DNA of 64,000 bases from Boesenbergia rotunda (taxonomy: Eukaryota > Streptophyta > Magnoliopsida > Zingiberales > Zingiberaceae), in NCBI GenBank assembly GCA_024364735.1, contig JAGFNQ010001187.1, positions 502,198 to 566,197 of the forward strand, written 5' to 3'. Under the pieces are notes generated by a model, which searched no databases, had not been told where the DNA came from, and was given only the letters and a program-made list of their open reading frames with translations. The position numbers were made by a program, and so were the translations under genes. Below, one piece after another: positions 21,106 to 33,032 of the stretch. Position 1 is the stretch's first letter; each line of letters starts with the position of its first letter.

Positions 21106-22824
21106 CTAAACAACACGGAAAACACAAGCTTTTGGTACCCAAATGTTAGATCCACAAACATCATTTAAATATTTCTTTGACTTTGCATTTCCCTTAACAC
21201 CTTGTCTCCTAGGGGCATCCTTCCTACCCATAAGTGAAACAAAAGCCACCTCCTTGGTTTTGAGTCTATAACCTATACCGGCCTTGTTATACACGACTCT
21301 TTGACTATTTATGATCATGTCAAGACTTCTAGAGCCAACTTGAAATTTTTCAAGAGCCTTGGTGAGGTCTTCTACCTTTTCCCTTAGATCCTTATTTTCC
21401 TTCTCTAAACATGAATCATGTGAAATAGAAGAGGAACTATGCACATTGTCCTTAAGTTTCATGGATTCTAATTTTAGCATGCAAACTTCATTTTTCAATT
21501 CTTTAACCTTCTTTCTAGCCTTAGCTAAATCATCATTCGTGCTAGTAATAATTTTAACAAGAGTAGAGGTGGATAATTTATATACCTCACTTACCGATAC
21601 ATCGGATTCGGATGATGAGCCTTCACCTTCACTTAAACTTCCTTGTTCGTCATCACTCGAACTCCTTTCATCTTCGGATGACTCCAAGTTGTCCACTCCC
21701 ATTAGTGCGAAGTATGACACATGATCTCCTTCTTCCTCCAATGAAGATGGATCATCCCAAGTAGCTTTGAGACTTGTGGCACGCTTTTCTTTTCCCTTGG
21801 ATTTCTTCTTGGCAGCTTTCTTTTTCTCCACCTTCTTTTCTTCCCTTTTCTTTAATTGTGGGAACTCATTCTTCATGTGCCCCTCTTGATGGCAATTATA
21901 GCAAATGATCTCCTTTCCTTTGCTCTTGCTCCTTGACCCTTTCCTACAATGAGATTTATTAGAAAAACTTTTAAAAGCTCTTCGCATTTTCCTTACCATG
22001 TAGGCTTCTTGGTCACTATCCATGGAGGCACTAGACTCCTCCGACTCGGATGATGATGAGTAGATGACCTTCTTTTTCTCCTTCTTCTTTTTTCTTTCCT
22101 TTTCTACAATGAAAGTTATACCTTTCTCTTTAGTAGAAATGTTAGCTTGCTCATGTAACTCAAATTCACAAAAGAGATCATCTAACTTTACCGTAGAGAG
22201 ATCCCTAGACACTTTGTAGGCATTAACCATTGATGCCCACAAGATAGTCCTAGGGAATGATTGTAGAACATACCTCACAATATCTCGATTCTCAACCTTC
22301 TCACCAATGACATGGAGTTTGTTGATTATTTATTTGACTCTTCCATGTAATTGGCTTACCGTTTCGTTGGCCTTCATTGAGAGTGATTGTAATTGTGCAA
22401 CCAAGAGGTCCTTCTTTGCCCTTCTTGACTCATTGGATCCTTCGTTGAGCTCGACAAGCTTCTCCCAAAGTTCTTTTGCGCTCTTAAAAGGCCCCACCTT
22501 GTTTAGCTGTTCTTTTGATAATCTGCATTGAAGGGTTGTGGTGTCCTTCGCATTGGCTTGCGCCTTCTTCATCATCTCCTTGGTTCAATTTCTCATTGGT
22601 AGTGGCTCTCCTCTTTCATTTACGGGTGCATCGAAACCATCTACAATACTCAACCAATTTTCAATATCGTTCATGAGGTAATACTCCATCCTACCTTTCC
22701 AATAGGCGAAGTCATTGCCGTCGAAGAACGGTGGCCTTGCGGTGCTATAACCCTCTTGAAATGCCATTCTTGAATGCTCCAGACGACGGTGAGTTCTCCC
22801 GAAACGAACCGGCTCTGATACCAC
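21106..22824 (-). pseudogene. gag: Copia-2 gag, broken by two stops
   Basis: Starts at about 22824. The N-terminal Gag block RPPFFDGNDFAYWKGRMEYYL (DUF4219/UBN2 type) is followed by TGA 22585-22587, then the helical capsid part with VGPFKSAKELWEKLVELNEG, TAA 22330-22332, and the C-terminal part to 21106. The latter contains a lysine/serine-rich segment, one zinc knuckle (CYNCHQEGHMKNEF, with Phe in place of the last Cys), an acidic serine-rich tract and a coiled-coil-like stretch (KARKKVKELKNEVCMLKLE). Similar acidic serine-rich text occurs in the gag-only element near 53300-53510, supporting kinship. The particle would be encoded here, but this copy cannot make full-length Gag without readthrough. 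Confidence 0.88.
22811..22823 (-). other. Primer binding site of Copia-2, tRNA-Met
   Basis: Minus-strand TGGTATCAGAGCC beside the 5' LTR. Confidence 0.9.
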
Positions 22825-22825
22825 T

Positions 22826-23763
22826 TGTTAGACCGTGGCGCTTGCTAGAGGGGCGGGTGAATAACAATTTTTGATTTTCTCTACAAGAAAGGTTACAAAA
22901 ACACAAGAAATATAATGAAAGATAATGAAAACAATGCTAACAACTTCGTTTACTTGGTATCCACCTCAGAGAGGTGACTAATCCAAGGATCCACACGAGC
23001 ACACCACCTCCACTATGAAAAACCTCCTTCAAGGTGGAGAAAAGCTTTACAAGGTTGTCTTCTTCCTCTTTACAATATGGAATTGAAAGCGAGAGGAAGA
23101 ACTGAGAACATTTAGCACGAACATCACCTTGGTAGTCTCAAGAACCGTACCTTTGACATGCCAAAAAGTCACCCTTTAAATAGGGTAAAGGACAACTCCA
23201 AAAGTTGTCCAGCCAGATACCAGTCGACTGCCCCTGGGGCAGTCGATTGGCCCAGCTTTAAAACCCAGCCAACGGCTAACTCAACGGCTAGTTTTTAGGA
23301 TTACCAGTCGACTGCTCCTGGAGTAGTCGACTGATATTACTGTGAGTTCGAGTCTCTTGCTGGCAGTCGACTGATCCATTCCCAGTCGACTGCCCAACTT
23401 ACAAAAACACTCTTCCTCACTCCGACGACCCTCCTTCACGTGTGCCTTCAAGTGTACTCTCTTGACTTGCCCCTTGAAGTCCTCTTCCTCCGGCTATCGT
23501 CCCTCGAATGCACACGCAAGCCCTTGGCTTGCCTCCATGCCACCCTTCATGTGTGCCTTTGGAAGTCCACTTCCCGGCTTGCCCTTGGAGTTCTCTTCTC
23601 TCGGCTCTCATCCCTCGGATATGCCCTCCATGTGTGATTCTCCAAGTCCTGCAAACTCAATCACACATATCAAATAACAAGATAATACCCTAACCTTAAG
23701 CATATTGGCACACACATCAAAATCATGATCTCCCCGATCATTCTTGGGTCGATTGCCCCAACA
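22826..23763 (-). repeat. 5' LTR of Copia-2
   Basis: 938 bp. A TATTTAAA-type TATA box (minus strand, about 23171-23180) lies downstream, in the direction of transcription, of a cluster of CAGTCGACTG palindromes at 23220-23392. Confidence 0.92.
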
Positions 23764-23768
23764 ACTGG

Positions 23769-24390
23769 GTCTGATACTCAATTACTTTAAGTTTGTGCCT
23801 TTCTCCTTAATCAATATTTTTTTTAAAAAAAATGGGAGAGTATAGAAAAGTAAAATATTCATTCAAAGAATATCTATTGAAAATATTTTTTTAATATATG
23901 TCAAAGGGGGAGAGTAGAAAAAGTAAAGTTAAAAAGATTTTTCAATTTTTCCTTTTTCAAAACTTTTAATTATATATTTTTTCAAAACTTTATTTTTCAT
24001 AATTTTGAAAGAATATTTTAAGAAAACTTCACTTTAACTTAGAGTTTTTTTTAATGACACTCAGAAGTGTTCAATGTACTTTTTCAAAATTATGCAAAGA
24101 ATTATTTTTCAAAGGAATGAACTTTTTTATACATAGAATTTTTCAAAGAAGTTAGCAAATCTTTCAAATTAAAAATTGCTTATTTTTTAAAAATTTCAGG
24201 GGGAGAATTTTAAATCAAGGGGGAGCTTTATGCACTTTCAATTTTGCAAGTTTGTCGTTTAAAATTTGCAAATGTTTTAAAAACAAGCGAGAGATCACTT
24301 ATCAAGGGAGAGAGTTAAACATTTTTCAAAATTTTCAAACCTTAATTGCTTCAATATTGATCAATTTGCTTAACTGTGTTTCATTTCTTA

Positions 24391-24433
<43 letters not shown>

Positions 24434-24477
24434 CTTAACATTTGAACTGGGTAGTCATAAATCAAAACGGAGGAGAT
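23769..24477 (+). other. 3' interior of the plus-strand host element
   Basis: Continuation of the text left of Copia-2. AT-rich, with runs such as AAGGGGGAGAG and a polypurine tract (ACGGAGGAGAT, 24467-24477) directly before an LTR. No gene. Confidence 0.65.
24393..24433. repeat. (TA)n microsatellite
   Basis: About 20 uninterrupted TA units. Confidence 0.95.
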
Positions 24478-25770
24478 TGTTGGTGCTAGAAGCACCAAAT
24501 CGAACCTGGTTTTGATAATGACAAAAGGTTCAAAGTTAAGTTTGTGTTGTGATCTAATGGAGTTGCTAAGTCTGCAGGAATGTCCTAGTTTACCTAGACA
24601 TGAAGTCTTGACTTACAGGGTTGAGCACGATGTCCTGATCAAGGACTGGGCATGAAGTCCTAGCCGAGGGCTGGGCATCGAAGACTTGACTGACGGTTGA
24701 GCATGAAGTCCTGGGTGAAGATTGGGCACGAAGACCTGTTCCGAAAGATCAAGACGAAGACTTAGCCGAGCGAGTACTACGGACAGAAGTAGAGATAGGT
24801 TGAGGTACAGACATCTCGAGATCCAGAAGTTTCAAAAGTCAAGCAAAAGTCCAATCGAAGGTGTAGGTTGGCAAAAGGTAACTTCTCCAAAGTGAAGTAG
24901 GTGAGGACGCATTCGCTGGAAGAGGGAACAGTAGGCGTAAGTTCGACCTAGGATTTCATTTGAAATCCAAAGTTAGAACCAGACAACTTTGGCTGTCAAA
25001 CATTCATGTATTTAATAAATATTATTGTTTTTCTGGACTAACCCCGATTGCAAGCTTAGAAGATCAGTTGGCCGCATTGGTGGCGCCTGAGAGGACTCAA
25101 ACACTTGAGAAGCTAGGCGCCCTAGAGGTCTCGGGCACCCTAGGTCAGTTTACTCAACGCTGGTGAAGCTGAGATGGTGCAGCTGATTGGATACACCACA
25201 TCAGCACTCAGGCACCCTAGTGGTCTCAGGCGCCCGAGAGTGGATAAGATTTGACCAAGTCAGAGGATAACGACGCTGTTGGATCACTGATGTGGAGGCA
25301 CCCCCATGAGCACTCGGGCGTCCGAGTAGCAGTATATAAGGGGTTTCACCCCCTTACTTCAAACATCAATTCAAGCACCAATAATCACTGCGATAAAGCT
25401 TTCGTGCTCATGTCCTCTATGCCAAAGAAATTCGAGATCGACGACACGCCGCTTCTACGACCAATCAAGTTCTTCATTCATTAGCAAGTGTCATTAGTAT
25501 AACATTTTCAGTTCCAGTTCTTGTACTTAATCCTCATATCTTGTAAATCATCTATTCGTATTATAGAATTGCCCAACGAAAACAGTCAAGGACTGTGAGC
25601 CTTGGAGTAGGAGCTATCACAGACTCCGAACCAAATAAAATAAAGCGAGTTAGCATTGTTTTATCTTGCTATTTCTGATTTCCGCTGCACTTACTCTTGA
25701 TATTTATTCGAAAAAATTCATAATTGATATTCACCCCTCAATTGATCACATCGATCTCACACAGACAACA
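24478..25770 (+). repeat. 3' LTR of a plus-strand gag-only element
   Basis: 1,293 bp, from TGTTGGTGC to GACAACA, preceded by a polypurine tract. It carries degenerate U3 repeats around GAAGTCCTG, four GGCGCC-type sites (25080-25325), a TATATAAG box near 25333 and a hairpin at 25582-25596 that differs from the sister LTRs by compensating changes. Its right flank is gypsy gag. Confidence 0.85.
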
Positions 25771-26922
25771 TAGCTACTAGTACAGCTGATGCAGCCAGTC
25801 ACCCTAGCGATCCAGCCGATTTATTCAATGGTACCACCTGTGGTACTGATGGCCCCAGCGGGCCAAACCATTGACAGGTCACAGATCCTAGCTTTGGTTT
25901 CGTCTGTGAAGGGTTGGTTCACCCTGTTCCATGGGAGAACTGACCCGTCCATAGCTCGGTCCTGGCTTGAGACTCTGAAGGACACTTTTTGATACATGTC
26001 CTGCTCAGACTGGGAGATGGCTGAGCTAGCGGCCTATCACATGCGTGACAAGGAGTCGATTTGGTGTTCGATCTAGGAGATTATTTTAAGCGAGCGATCA
26101 GTCATGTGGGATTTGTTCAGAGAAGCCTTTGAGGGGAAGTATTTTCCAGTCATGTTTCGGATGACCCGCCGATAGGAGTTTCGGAGTCTTCAGTAAGGAG
26201 ATCGGTCAGTGCTAGAGTATGATGCGGAGTTCAACCGTCTGGCAGAGTATTTCCCTCAAATGGTTGCGGATAGCTCAGAGCAGATGATGCACTTCACTTA
26301 GGGATTAGCCACGTATATTCAAATTTGTATGTCTCCATCTATTATTACTTCCTATCGAGAAGTACTGGAGCGGACCCTTATCATTGAGATGGCTCATCAG
26401 AGGTTATACGGAAGTAAGAAAAGAGATGAGCAGCCAGATCCAGATACGGTTCAGAATCAACAATGCATGTATGGAGATAAGATGAAGGAAGAGTCGTTAG
26501 ACCAGGACCTATTCTATGACCAGGAGTACTTGGGTGCAGGACATAAGAAGGGCAAGAGAAACTAGAGTTCATCAGGGATTTCTGAGAAGGATACCCAACC
26601 TCGAAAGTCGGGACGTTCATCGATAGGATCTTTTCGATCTTCGTAGCAGAACCAGAAGGATGCTCGTTCTGTGTTTCATTATTTCCATTGTGATTCTAGG
26701 AACCATGGTAGGGTAGAGTGCCCTATGAAGCATCTGGTGTGCTACCACTGCCAACTTCTGGAACACAAGAGTTGAGACTATCGTCGGAGAGTATAGTAGG
26801 AGTCTGTACAGGCCACCACTCAGGGTGGACAGTCAAGACAATCGGAATCATAGGGGGGAGGCTGGAAGACTCATGCCTCTTCTGGGCAGCAGCAAGTAGC
26901 TCTCCCACCGGTTCAGGTTTAC
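25771..26922 (+). pseudogene. gag: Gypsy gag, first part, many stops
   Basis: A Ty3/gypsy Gag read in one frame with no frameshift: FHGRTDPSIARSWLETLKDTF, then the central retrotrans_gag block (WDLFREAFEGKYFPVMFRM, FRSLQ, SVLEYDAEFNRLAEYFPQM) and a C-terminal zinc knuckle (CYHCQLLEHKS) near 26738 with its last Cys unclear. At least ten stops interrupt it, including 25990, 26074, 26173, 26194 and 26299; nearly all fall where the family has Gln or Trp. A plus-strand LTR ends at 25770, so the N-terminus is displaced. The frame continues beyond the solo LTR at 28511. Confidence 0.85.
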
Positions 26923-28505
26923 TGTAGGAGCGTTGCCAGTCAATAGAAGGGGGGGTGAATATCAACTCAAAAAACCCATCAAAATTTTGTCGGAAACCAT
27001 CTTTCTATCAGGGTTAGTACGCAACGGAAATAAAATAAATAAAGACAAAACCAACAAAGACTCGTGGGATTTATTTACTTGGTTCCCAACCCCCCTGGGT
27101 CAGTACGTCCAAGACCTGTGTACTCGGTGTGAGTCCACTAATGGTCTCCTTTCCGAAATTTCCGGAGGCGGAGAATACCCATCTTACAGTATGATTTACA
27201 TGCAAAGAATAAATAAATTGAACTCGTAAAATAACACGCAAACCAAAATAGAACTCGGCCAACTCTGGAAGTCCAAAGTGTCGCACACTTCCTCCTGGAG
27301 CCTCCTTGGTCGTAGAGCTTCGACTTGAGCGCTTTTGCTTTGTAGAAAATGCTTAGACAGTTGTGGAAATTGATGTTCTGCATTGAGGGGTTGAACCCCT
27401 TTATATAGTAGCTTCTCGAGTGACCTTGATATCTTGGGTGCCCGCCACGTGTCGGTCAACACTCATCCATTGCATTGAACTCGCAGGGCTGATATAACTT
27501 CCTTCCCAGGCGCCTGGGAAGCCACAGGCGCCTGGGAGTAAGCTACCCCAACTAGGGCGCCCAACAAGCGAAGGTGCCTGATTCAAGTCAGGCGCCTCAG
27601 GATGTGCTTCCCAGGTGTTGTTTTCCCTGCATTTGCTCTCTTGTCTTTCCTCCAACTCTAGGTACCTGCAAAACAACAACCACAAGACAAAACATAGATA
27701 ATTTTAGCCTTAGCTTAGTTGGTTCTGACTTTGGATTTCACCTGAAACCCTAGGTCGAACTGACGCCTAATGTTCCCTTTCCCGGGGAACGCGTCCTCAC
27801 CTACTTCACACTGGAGAAGTTGTATTTGCCAACCGGAACTTCCAGTTGGACTTTCACTTAGCCTTCGAGAACCCAAATCTCGAGAAGTCCGACCTCAACC
27901 CGTCTCTACTTCTGTTCGCGATCCCCTCTCGACTAAAGCCTTTGCCAATCGGGACCTCTGACGTGAATTTTGCTCGGCCTCCGGACCAAGAATTCGTGCC
28001 CAGCTTCACTCACTAGGACTTAGTCCACCTAGCTTCACTCACTAGGACCCAGCTTCACTCACCAGGATTTACTTCACCTATCTTCACTCGCTAGGATTTC
28101 TTGCACCTAGCTTCCCTTGCTAGGACCCGACTTCACTCACCAGGATTTCTTTCACCGAAATCACTCGTTTGCTAGTCATCATGATCCTGACTAGACTTCC
28201 TTCAATCTTCAGTTAAATATAATTTCACACCTCAAGTCCGATGGGGTTTAATCCCTTGGTCAAACTGACCAACCCTGGGTTTTGGTTCACTCTGCCAAAC
28301 ATCATATCCTGTTTGGCTAACCCTTTGTCAACCTGATCAAACTTGGGTTTACCCTACCAAACATAAGGTCCGGTTTAGTTTAACCCTTGATCACTTTGAC
28401 TAACTCTTACCTTGTCTAACATATATTGTTACTAACTTAAGTATATTGTTAAACATCGAAACCCTAGAGGATGACTATTCATCACTGATACATTTTCCAC
28501 CAACA
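26923..28505 (-). repeat. Solo LTR inside gypsy gag
   Basis: 1,583-bp LTR of the 13313-14722 type in minus orientation, flanked by perfect 5-bp duplications TTTAC (26918-26922 and 28506-28510). No internal sequence remains. Excising the LTR and one duplication rejoins the gag frame exactly. GGCGCC palindromes lie at 27505-27615 and CCTAGC/GCTAGG inverted repeats near 28075-28120. Confidence 0.93.
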
Positions 28506-28510
28506 TTTAC

Positions 28511-29040
28511 TACATGCATGGGTATGGGCAAGGCGTCATCCCAGCGGTACCACAGTTCCCTATGATGGGCAGTTATCAGTAGTCATATATGGCACACCAG
28601 CCTCAACCGACACCTGTAGCTCTCGCAATCCAGCGTCAGCCAGTATCGAGAATGCCCACGTCGGGTTCAAATATGGGATGAGGATATGCTGCCACTCAGG
28701 GGGAGGCACAGCAGATCGATGGATCAGTCTTTCATGGTATGTTGTTGCATTTATGAATACTTAAGTGATTGATGGATACGGGTAGATCTTGTCTATACCT
28801 AGCACAGATATTTTTGGATAGGATCCGTAGGATACCTGCCCTTAGAAAGTAGCATTTATAGATACTGGTTACCCATTAGGGGGGGTTAGGGATTGTGTGG
28901 TAGACTACGAAGGCTACATCACATATGGGTACTAGAGGTGCAATTAGTTTCATTTCGTATAGGTACGAAGTGACAGATTGTTGACTACCTGTTGATTGAA
29001 ATATCGAAATTTAAGGACCAAATTTTTGTTGCCGGGGGAA
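28511..29040 (+). pseudogene. Gypsy gag tail and 3' end, pol missing
   Basis: In the same frame as 25771-26922 it reads YMHGYGQGVIPAVPQFPMMG and further Gln/Pro-rich text with three more stops. No protease, RT, RNase H or integrase follows; within 530 bp the text reaches a polypurine tract (CCGGGGGAA) and the LTR at 29041. The element is gag-only by deletion or by descent. Confidence 0.75.
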
Positions 29041-32000
29041 TGTAAAATATCACAAATATAGGGGGGGGGGTAAGTGCATAAGTCCTAAAGAAGAGGGCAA
29101 AATGTGCAATAATTAAAATCCCTCATCCACTTCTTCCACCCGATGTAATTCGTGAGCTCCTCCTCTCTCTGAGCGATCGAAACCACCAAAGAGGCAAGAG
29201 ACTCACTTCCTCCCTCTTCCTTTTTCTGTCGCGCCACCACGACACCGGGAGTCATCGCCGACCATCTCTTTTCCCTGATCCAAAACCCTAGAGCAAACTT
29301 TCTGGGTGGAGATCTGTCGCTCAAGGTATGGGAGGGTTTGAGGGGACGACTCAATTCGATCTGAGCAACATTCTGCACCGAGGCGCAAGATCAAGGTAAG
29401 GGTTGGTTGTTTCTAGTTGACTATGCGTGGATTGCTGATCGATTTATTGGTTTGATAGAGAAGGCTTTGGGGGTGTGGGGTAGTGCAATGGCCGGTCTTT
29501 TCGTAGCCACTGACCCTATCGGATCTGAGTTGAGGTTGTTGCAGGTGCCATCAGCATGTATGGATCTAGCGGTGCTCTGAATGGTTGTTTTGGTTATTGC
29601 ATTGTGGGACTTGATCTTCTCTAGATACTTCGATCTTGTTGGGTGTTCTGTTGGGTGTTAATGAGAACAGGGGGAATTGGATGTGAGGATGAGTTCATGG
29701 ATTCCTCTTTTGTTCTTTCCTTTTGTCCTGTGATTGTCTTATGTCCTCTATTTTTCTTCCTGCTATCCTTGTGGTTTGATCTGATTTAAGGTTAGGGATG
29801 ATGTTGGTTCACCTTGTTTGATGATTTGACTCCCTGTACTGTGGATTTTTGGATTACTTAGTTAAGGGGTGCTATAGCAGAATTATATTGGTTTTGTGTA
29901 GTTGAGGATGAGGTTTTGTTTTAGGTTGATGGAGGGTTTTGTCTAACTCTGATTTTGGGAGTATTGTGTGGTGTCGTGAGCTCCAATGGACTGGGAAAAG
30001 TTGGTCGTTTGAGTTGTGATCGGATCTATCCAAATACTTTAACTGTGAGTATTTGATCTTGGATCTATTTTGGTTAGTACAAAGTTGATTGGTTTTGATG
30101 GTTTGAGATTTATTTTGATACCTATTAGTTGATGATCGATTAGCTATGTTGGAGGGTTGCTTTGCTTTGAATTCTTCTCATCTAGATCCTTGTACTTGCT
30201 TTGTAGAGTTTCTTACTACTCCGACTTGTTTCGGTTTGATCTTAACCTTGTGATGAGTGTGGATTGTGTCATGAGTTACAATTCTTGGAAATGACCCTTG
30301 GATTGGATGGGGTCTTGATCTAATTGGGATTGGATTTGTTAACTGGCCTACGATGGAGCTAGATTTTGATTAGCTATTTAGTTTATATTTGTAGCTAAAA
30401 ACTGTATTTTGATACAGGGCATTGATTTGGTTCGAACAGTTGGACGCAGGGTTCTCTTTAGACACGCACTTCACATTTGGAGGCGGCTACTTTTGAGTTA
30501 TCTATTTAGATATTGTCGTAGATTTATGCATAGTTAGTTATAGATAACAGTAGAGTTATTATTATTTCCTGCTTCCATATATTTACACTTGATACTAGCT
30601 GCTTGATTAGAAGATAGTTTTATTTCTGTACTGCTTTGAGGTTGGACCTCCTTTCCCTTTATTATCACATATGTTGTGTATTTTGATCACATATAGGATA
30701 CCTTATACCCAACACTAGGGTTAGGAAGGGGTGCATGATTATTCTTGGACCTCTCTATATCATGTTGATTATTAGAGGATTAGCTAGGCGGGTGTTATAT
30801 TTGATAGTGTCATGCATCGTCCCTGCATGTGCATAGACTGACGGTACGGGATCCCAGTCATGTGATTGAGACATATCGTCAGTTATGTGGTGATCATGAT
30901 CTGTACACATTATCACTGGCGAGTAGTGGTGATTAGAGGGTGCGCACAGTTACCTTGTCGAAACTCTGCACAGTCACTCCTGAGTAGTGATTCCGGTGCA
31001 TTGTAGTAGTCAGGGACCCCTCCTAGAGTGTGCAGTTGTTCTGTTATGTCTTCGCTCGGTCACTCATGGGTAGTAATGCCGAAGCGTGGTAGTAAGCAGC
31101 AATGGTATAGAGACCAGTTGGCTCCCCCTTTCTGACTTTGGGTACATGTTATGATGGGTTGTGTGACCCGCGACCAGTTGACTCCGGCTTGTTGGCGTAG
31201 GGATATATGTCATGATGGGTTGTGTGACCCGCGAGAAGTTGACTCCCCTCTTGCTTGGTTTTGGGGTTATAGTTGTCGGAGCAGTTAGCTCCATGATATC
31301 CTATCCACCCAGCCACTCAATGTAGGGGTAGCTAGAGTGCGTACAGACATCATGTGCACATGATGCATCATTGCATGGTTGTTGTTATTTGCATTATTGC
31401 ATTTGCTCGTACATACTGCAATTGATTATAGTATATATATTTGACTTGCACTTTCAGGAGGTATGGTTACATATGGTCTGGTGACTCTACATTACTCATA
31501 TGATATTTGGTCTTTTATATCTTTAGGTAAGTTTGGCTCTGATATGAATCGATTGTTCGGTATTCTAATTTAGCATTTTCTACTTCTGCACTTGCAATTA
31601 TTGTCAGGTTGACTCTTACTGCTAGTATAGCTTACTATGCATATCAAATATATGTATTCGTTGAGTTCTTGGAATCACACCGTTAGCATTGTTTTTATTT
31701 CAGGATGATCGTCTGGAGTGCCCGGCAGCCTGTCCCAGTCCTTCTATTTCGAGGTGACTCGTGTTTTGTTTTGGGTTGTATTTGTTGCTATACTATATTT
31801 CCATTTGCTTTTGCTGCGTTTGTTTCCATTGTATTGTGGGTTATACTTTTGTGTGCCTTGGAGACTAATGTTGTTGATTTGTTTGTCGTAAGTCGTACCA
31901 ATACACAACTTTTATGTGTATGATATCATGTCTTTTCTATGTTTATATTTCAATCGATGTTGGTTGATGGGTTGTGACGGTCGTGTAGGCCTTGTATTCA

Positions 32001-32076
32001 TGCCTCAAGTGTCCGTCGTATAGGGGAGGTACTATCCGATTCTATATTCGATCAGCGGCTCTTCTGGGGCGTGATA
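29041..32076 (+). repeat. 3' LTR of a chromovirus-like gypsy relic
   Basis: About 3.0 kb, starting TGTAAAATATCAC after the polypurine tract; the end is placed at GGGGCGTGATA (32066-32076), where AT-rich spacer text begins, assuming CA decayed to TA. It includes a CT-rich first-exon-like zone (29100-29400) and a repeated GGGTTGTGTGACCCGCGA segment (31155-31172 and 31218-31235). No gene. Long LTRs of this type are typical of Tekay/Del elements. Confidence 0.65.
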
Positions 32077-32709
32077 ATTCTACTTTAATTCATCTTTAAC
32101 TTAATTAAAATTCTAATTTAATTCAATTTTAACCTTAATTAAAATTTTACCTTAATAAAACCTTAATCAAAAACTCAAATCTACATAAAATTCAAAATTT
32201 AACTTCATTTTTTATAAAAAAATTAACTTCATTTTTTTTTAAATTTAACTTATTTTTTAAGCAGTTAACTTCATTTTTTTCAAAGTTTAACTTCATTTTC
32301 ATTTCTTTTTAACTTCACCTTTTATTTTTCAAAATTTAACTTCCTTTTTTCTTTAACCCTTAAACTTTGATGTTAACTTTAAATTTTTTTCCCAATTTTA
32401 AAACCTTTAAAATCTCTTAACTTTAATTTAAACCTTAATTAGATTTAATTTTTTTTTTCAAAACCTTTAAATTTCCTAACTTTATTTTTAACTTGTTTTC
32501 AACTTTAAAACCATTAAAACTTAATTATTTTTAAAAAAAATCTTTAACTTTAACCTTAAATGCAACTTTAATTTATTTTCAAACATTTATCTCTAAAATC
32601 CAAAATGTTAAATGTCTCATTTTAACTTTAACTCTTAACTTTGACTAAGTCAAATTTTCATTTGACCCTTAGCCTAACCATAACTCTCCTAGCTAACTAG
32701 GAAATCAAA
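32077..32709. repeat. AT-rich spacer, AACTTCA/TTAATTAA words
   Basis: Low-complexity text of TTAATTAA, TTTAACTTCA and poly-T runs, close in style to the spacer behind the gag at 12329. No gene. Confidence 0.55.
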
Positions 32710-33032
32710 TAGATACTGGACAGTGAGTGCTCGAGACATATGATTGAGAATCTCACCAAATTTATAGAGCTAAAGTATAAAAGCCTGGGAACCACTACTT
32801 TTGGAAACAATAGTAAACTTAATGTAATTGACATAGGTAATATTGAACTTTCTGATTTCATTATTAAAAGAGTACTACTTGTTGAAAATTTTCAATTTAA
32901 TCTACTTAGGATTAGTCAACTATATGATACTAGTTATAAGATTAAGTTTCGATCAACTGAATGCGTGATTAAACACACCAATAACCATAATATACAGAAC
33001 CAGGTAGCAGATGAACCTGGGATGACCGGTCC
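32710..33032 (+). pseudogene. Copia protease fragment with altered active site
   Basis: Reads ILDSECSRHMIENLTKF, then TTFGNNSKLNVIDIGNI and LLRISQLYDTSYKIKF, matching the protease of Copia-2 block by block. A TAG (32710-32712) stands where Trp precedes the active site, and DSG is DSE (Glu codon 32725-32727). The fragment is cut at 33032 by the next LTR. It may be a scrap of an autonomous relative of the gag-only family, given the AT-rich spacer in front of it. Confidence 0.8.

Larger units (their letters stand above)
16269..23763 (-). mobile_element. Copia LTR retrotransposon 2 (SIRE-like), complete ends
   Basis: 7,495-bp minus-strand element with LTRs of 937 and 938 bp, tRNA-Met primer site, gag, protease, integrase, RT, RNase H and polypurine tract. 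The 5-bp duplication ACTGG is perfect (16264-16268 and 23764-23768). All recognised protein pieces from 22824 to 18007 lie in one minus-strand frame, interrupted only by nonsense codons, nearly all at positions where the family has Trp or Gln. The YVDD and DSG boxes survive. It is therefore an intact integration event whose genes decayed by point changes. Confidence 0.93.

Noticed and set aside
29085..29400. Possible host gene first exon (CT-rich, short ORFs, GGTAAGG sites)
   Set aside because: Lies directly after a polypurine tract inside a gypsy LTR with no continuing coding exon; the pattern suits an LTR transcribed leader.
31040..31260. Possible small satellite (GGGTTGTGTGACCCGCGA repeats)
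   Set aside because: Only two close copies within a long LTR; an LTR subrepeat is sufficient explanation.
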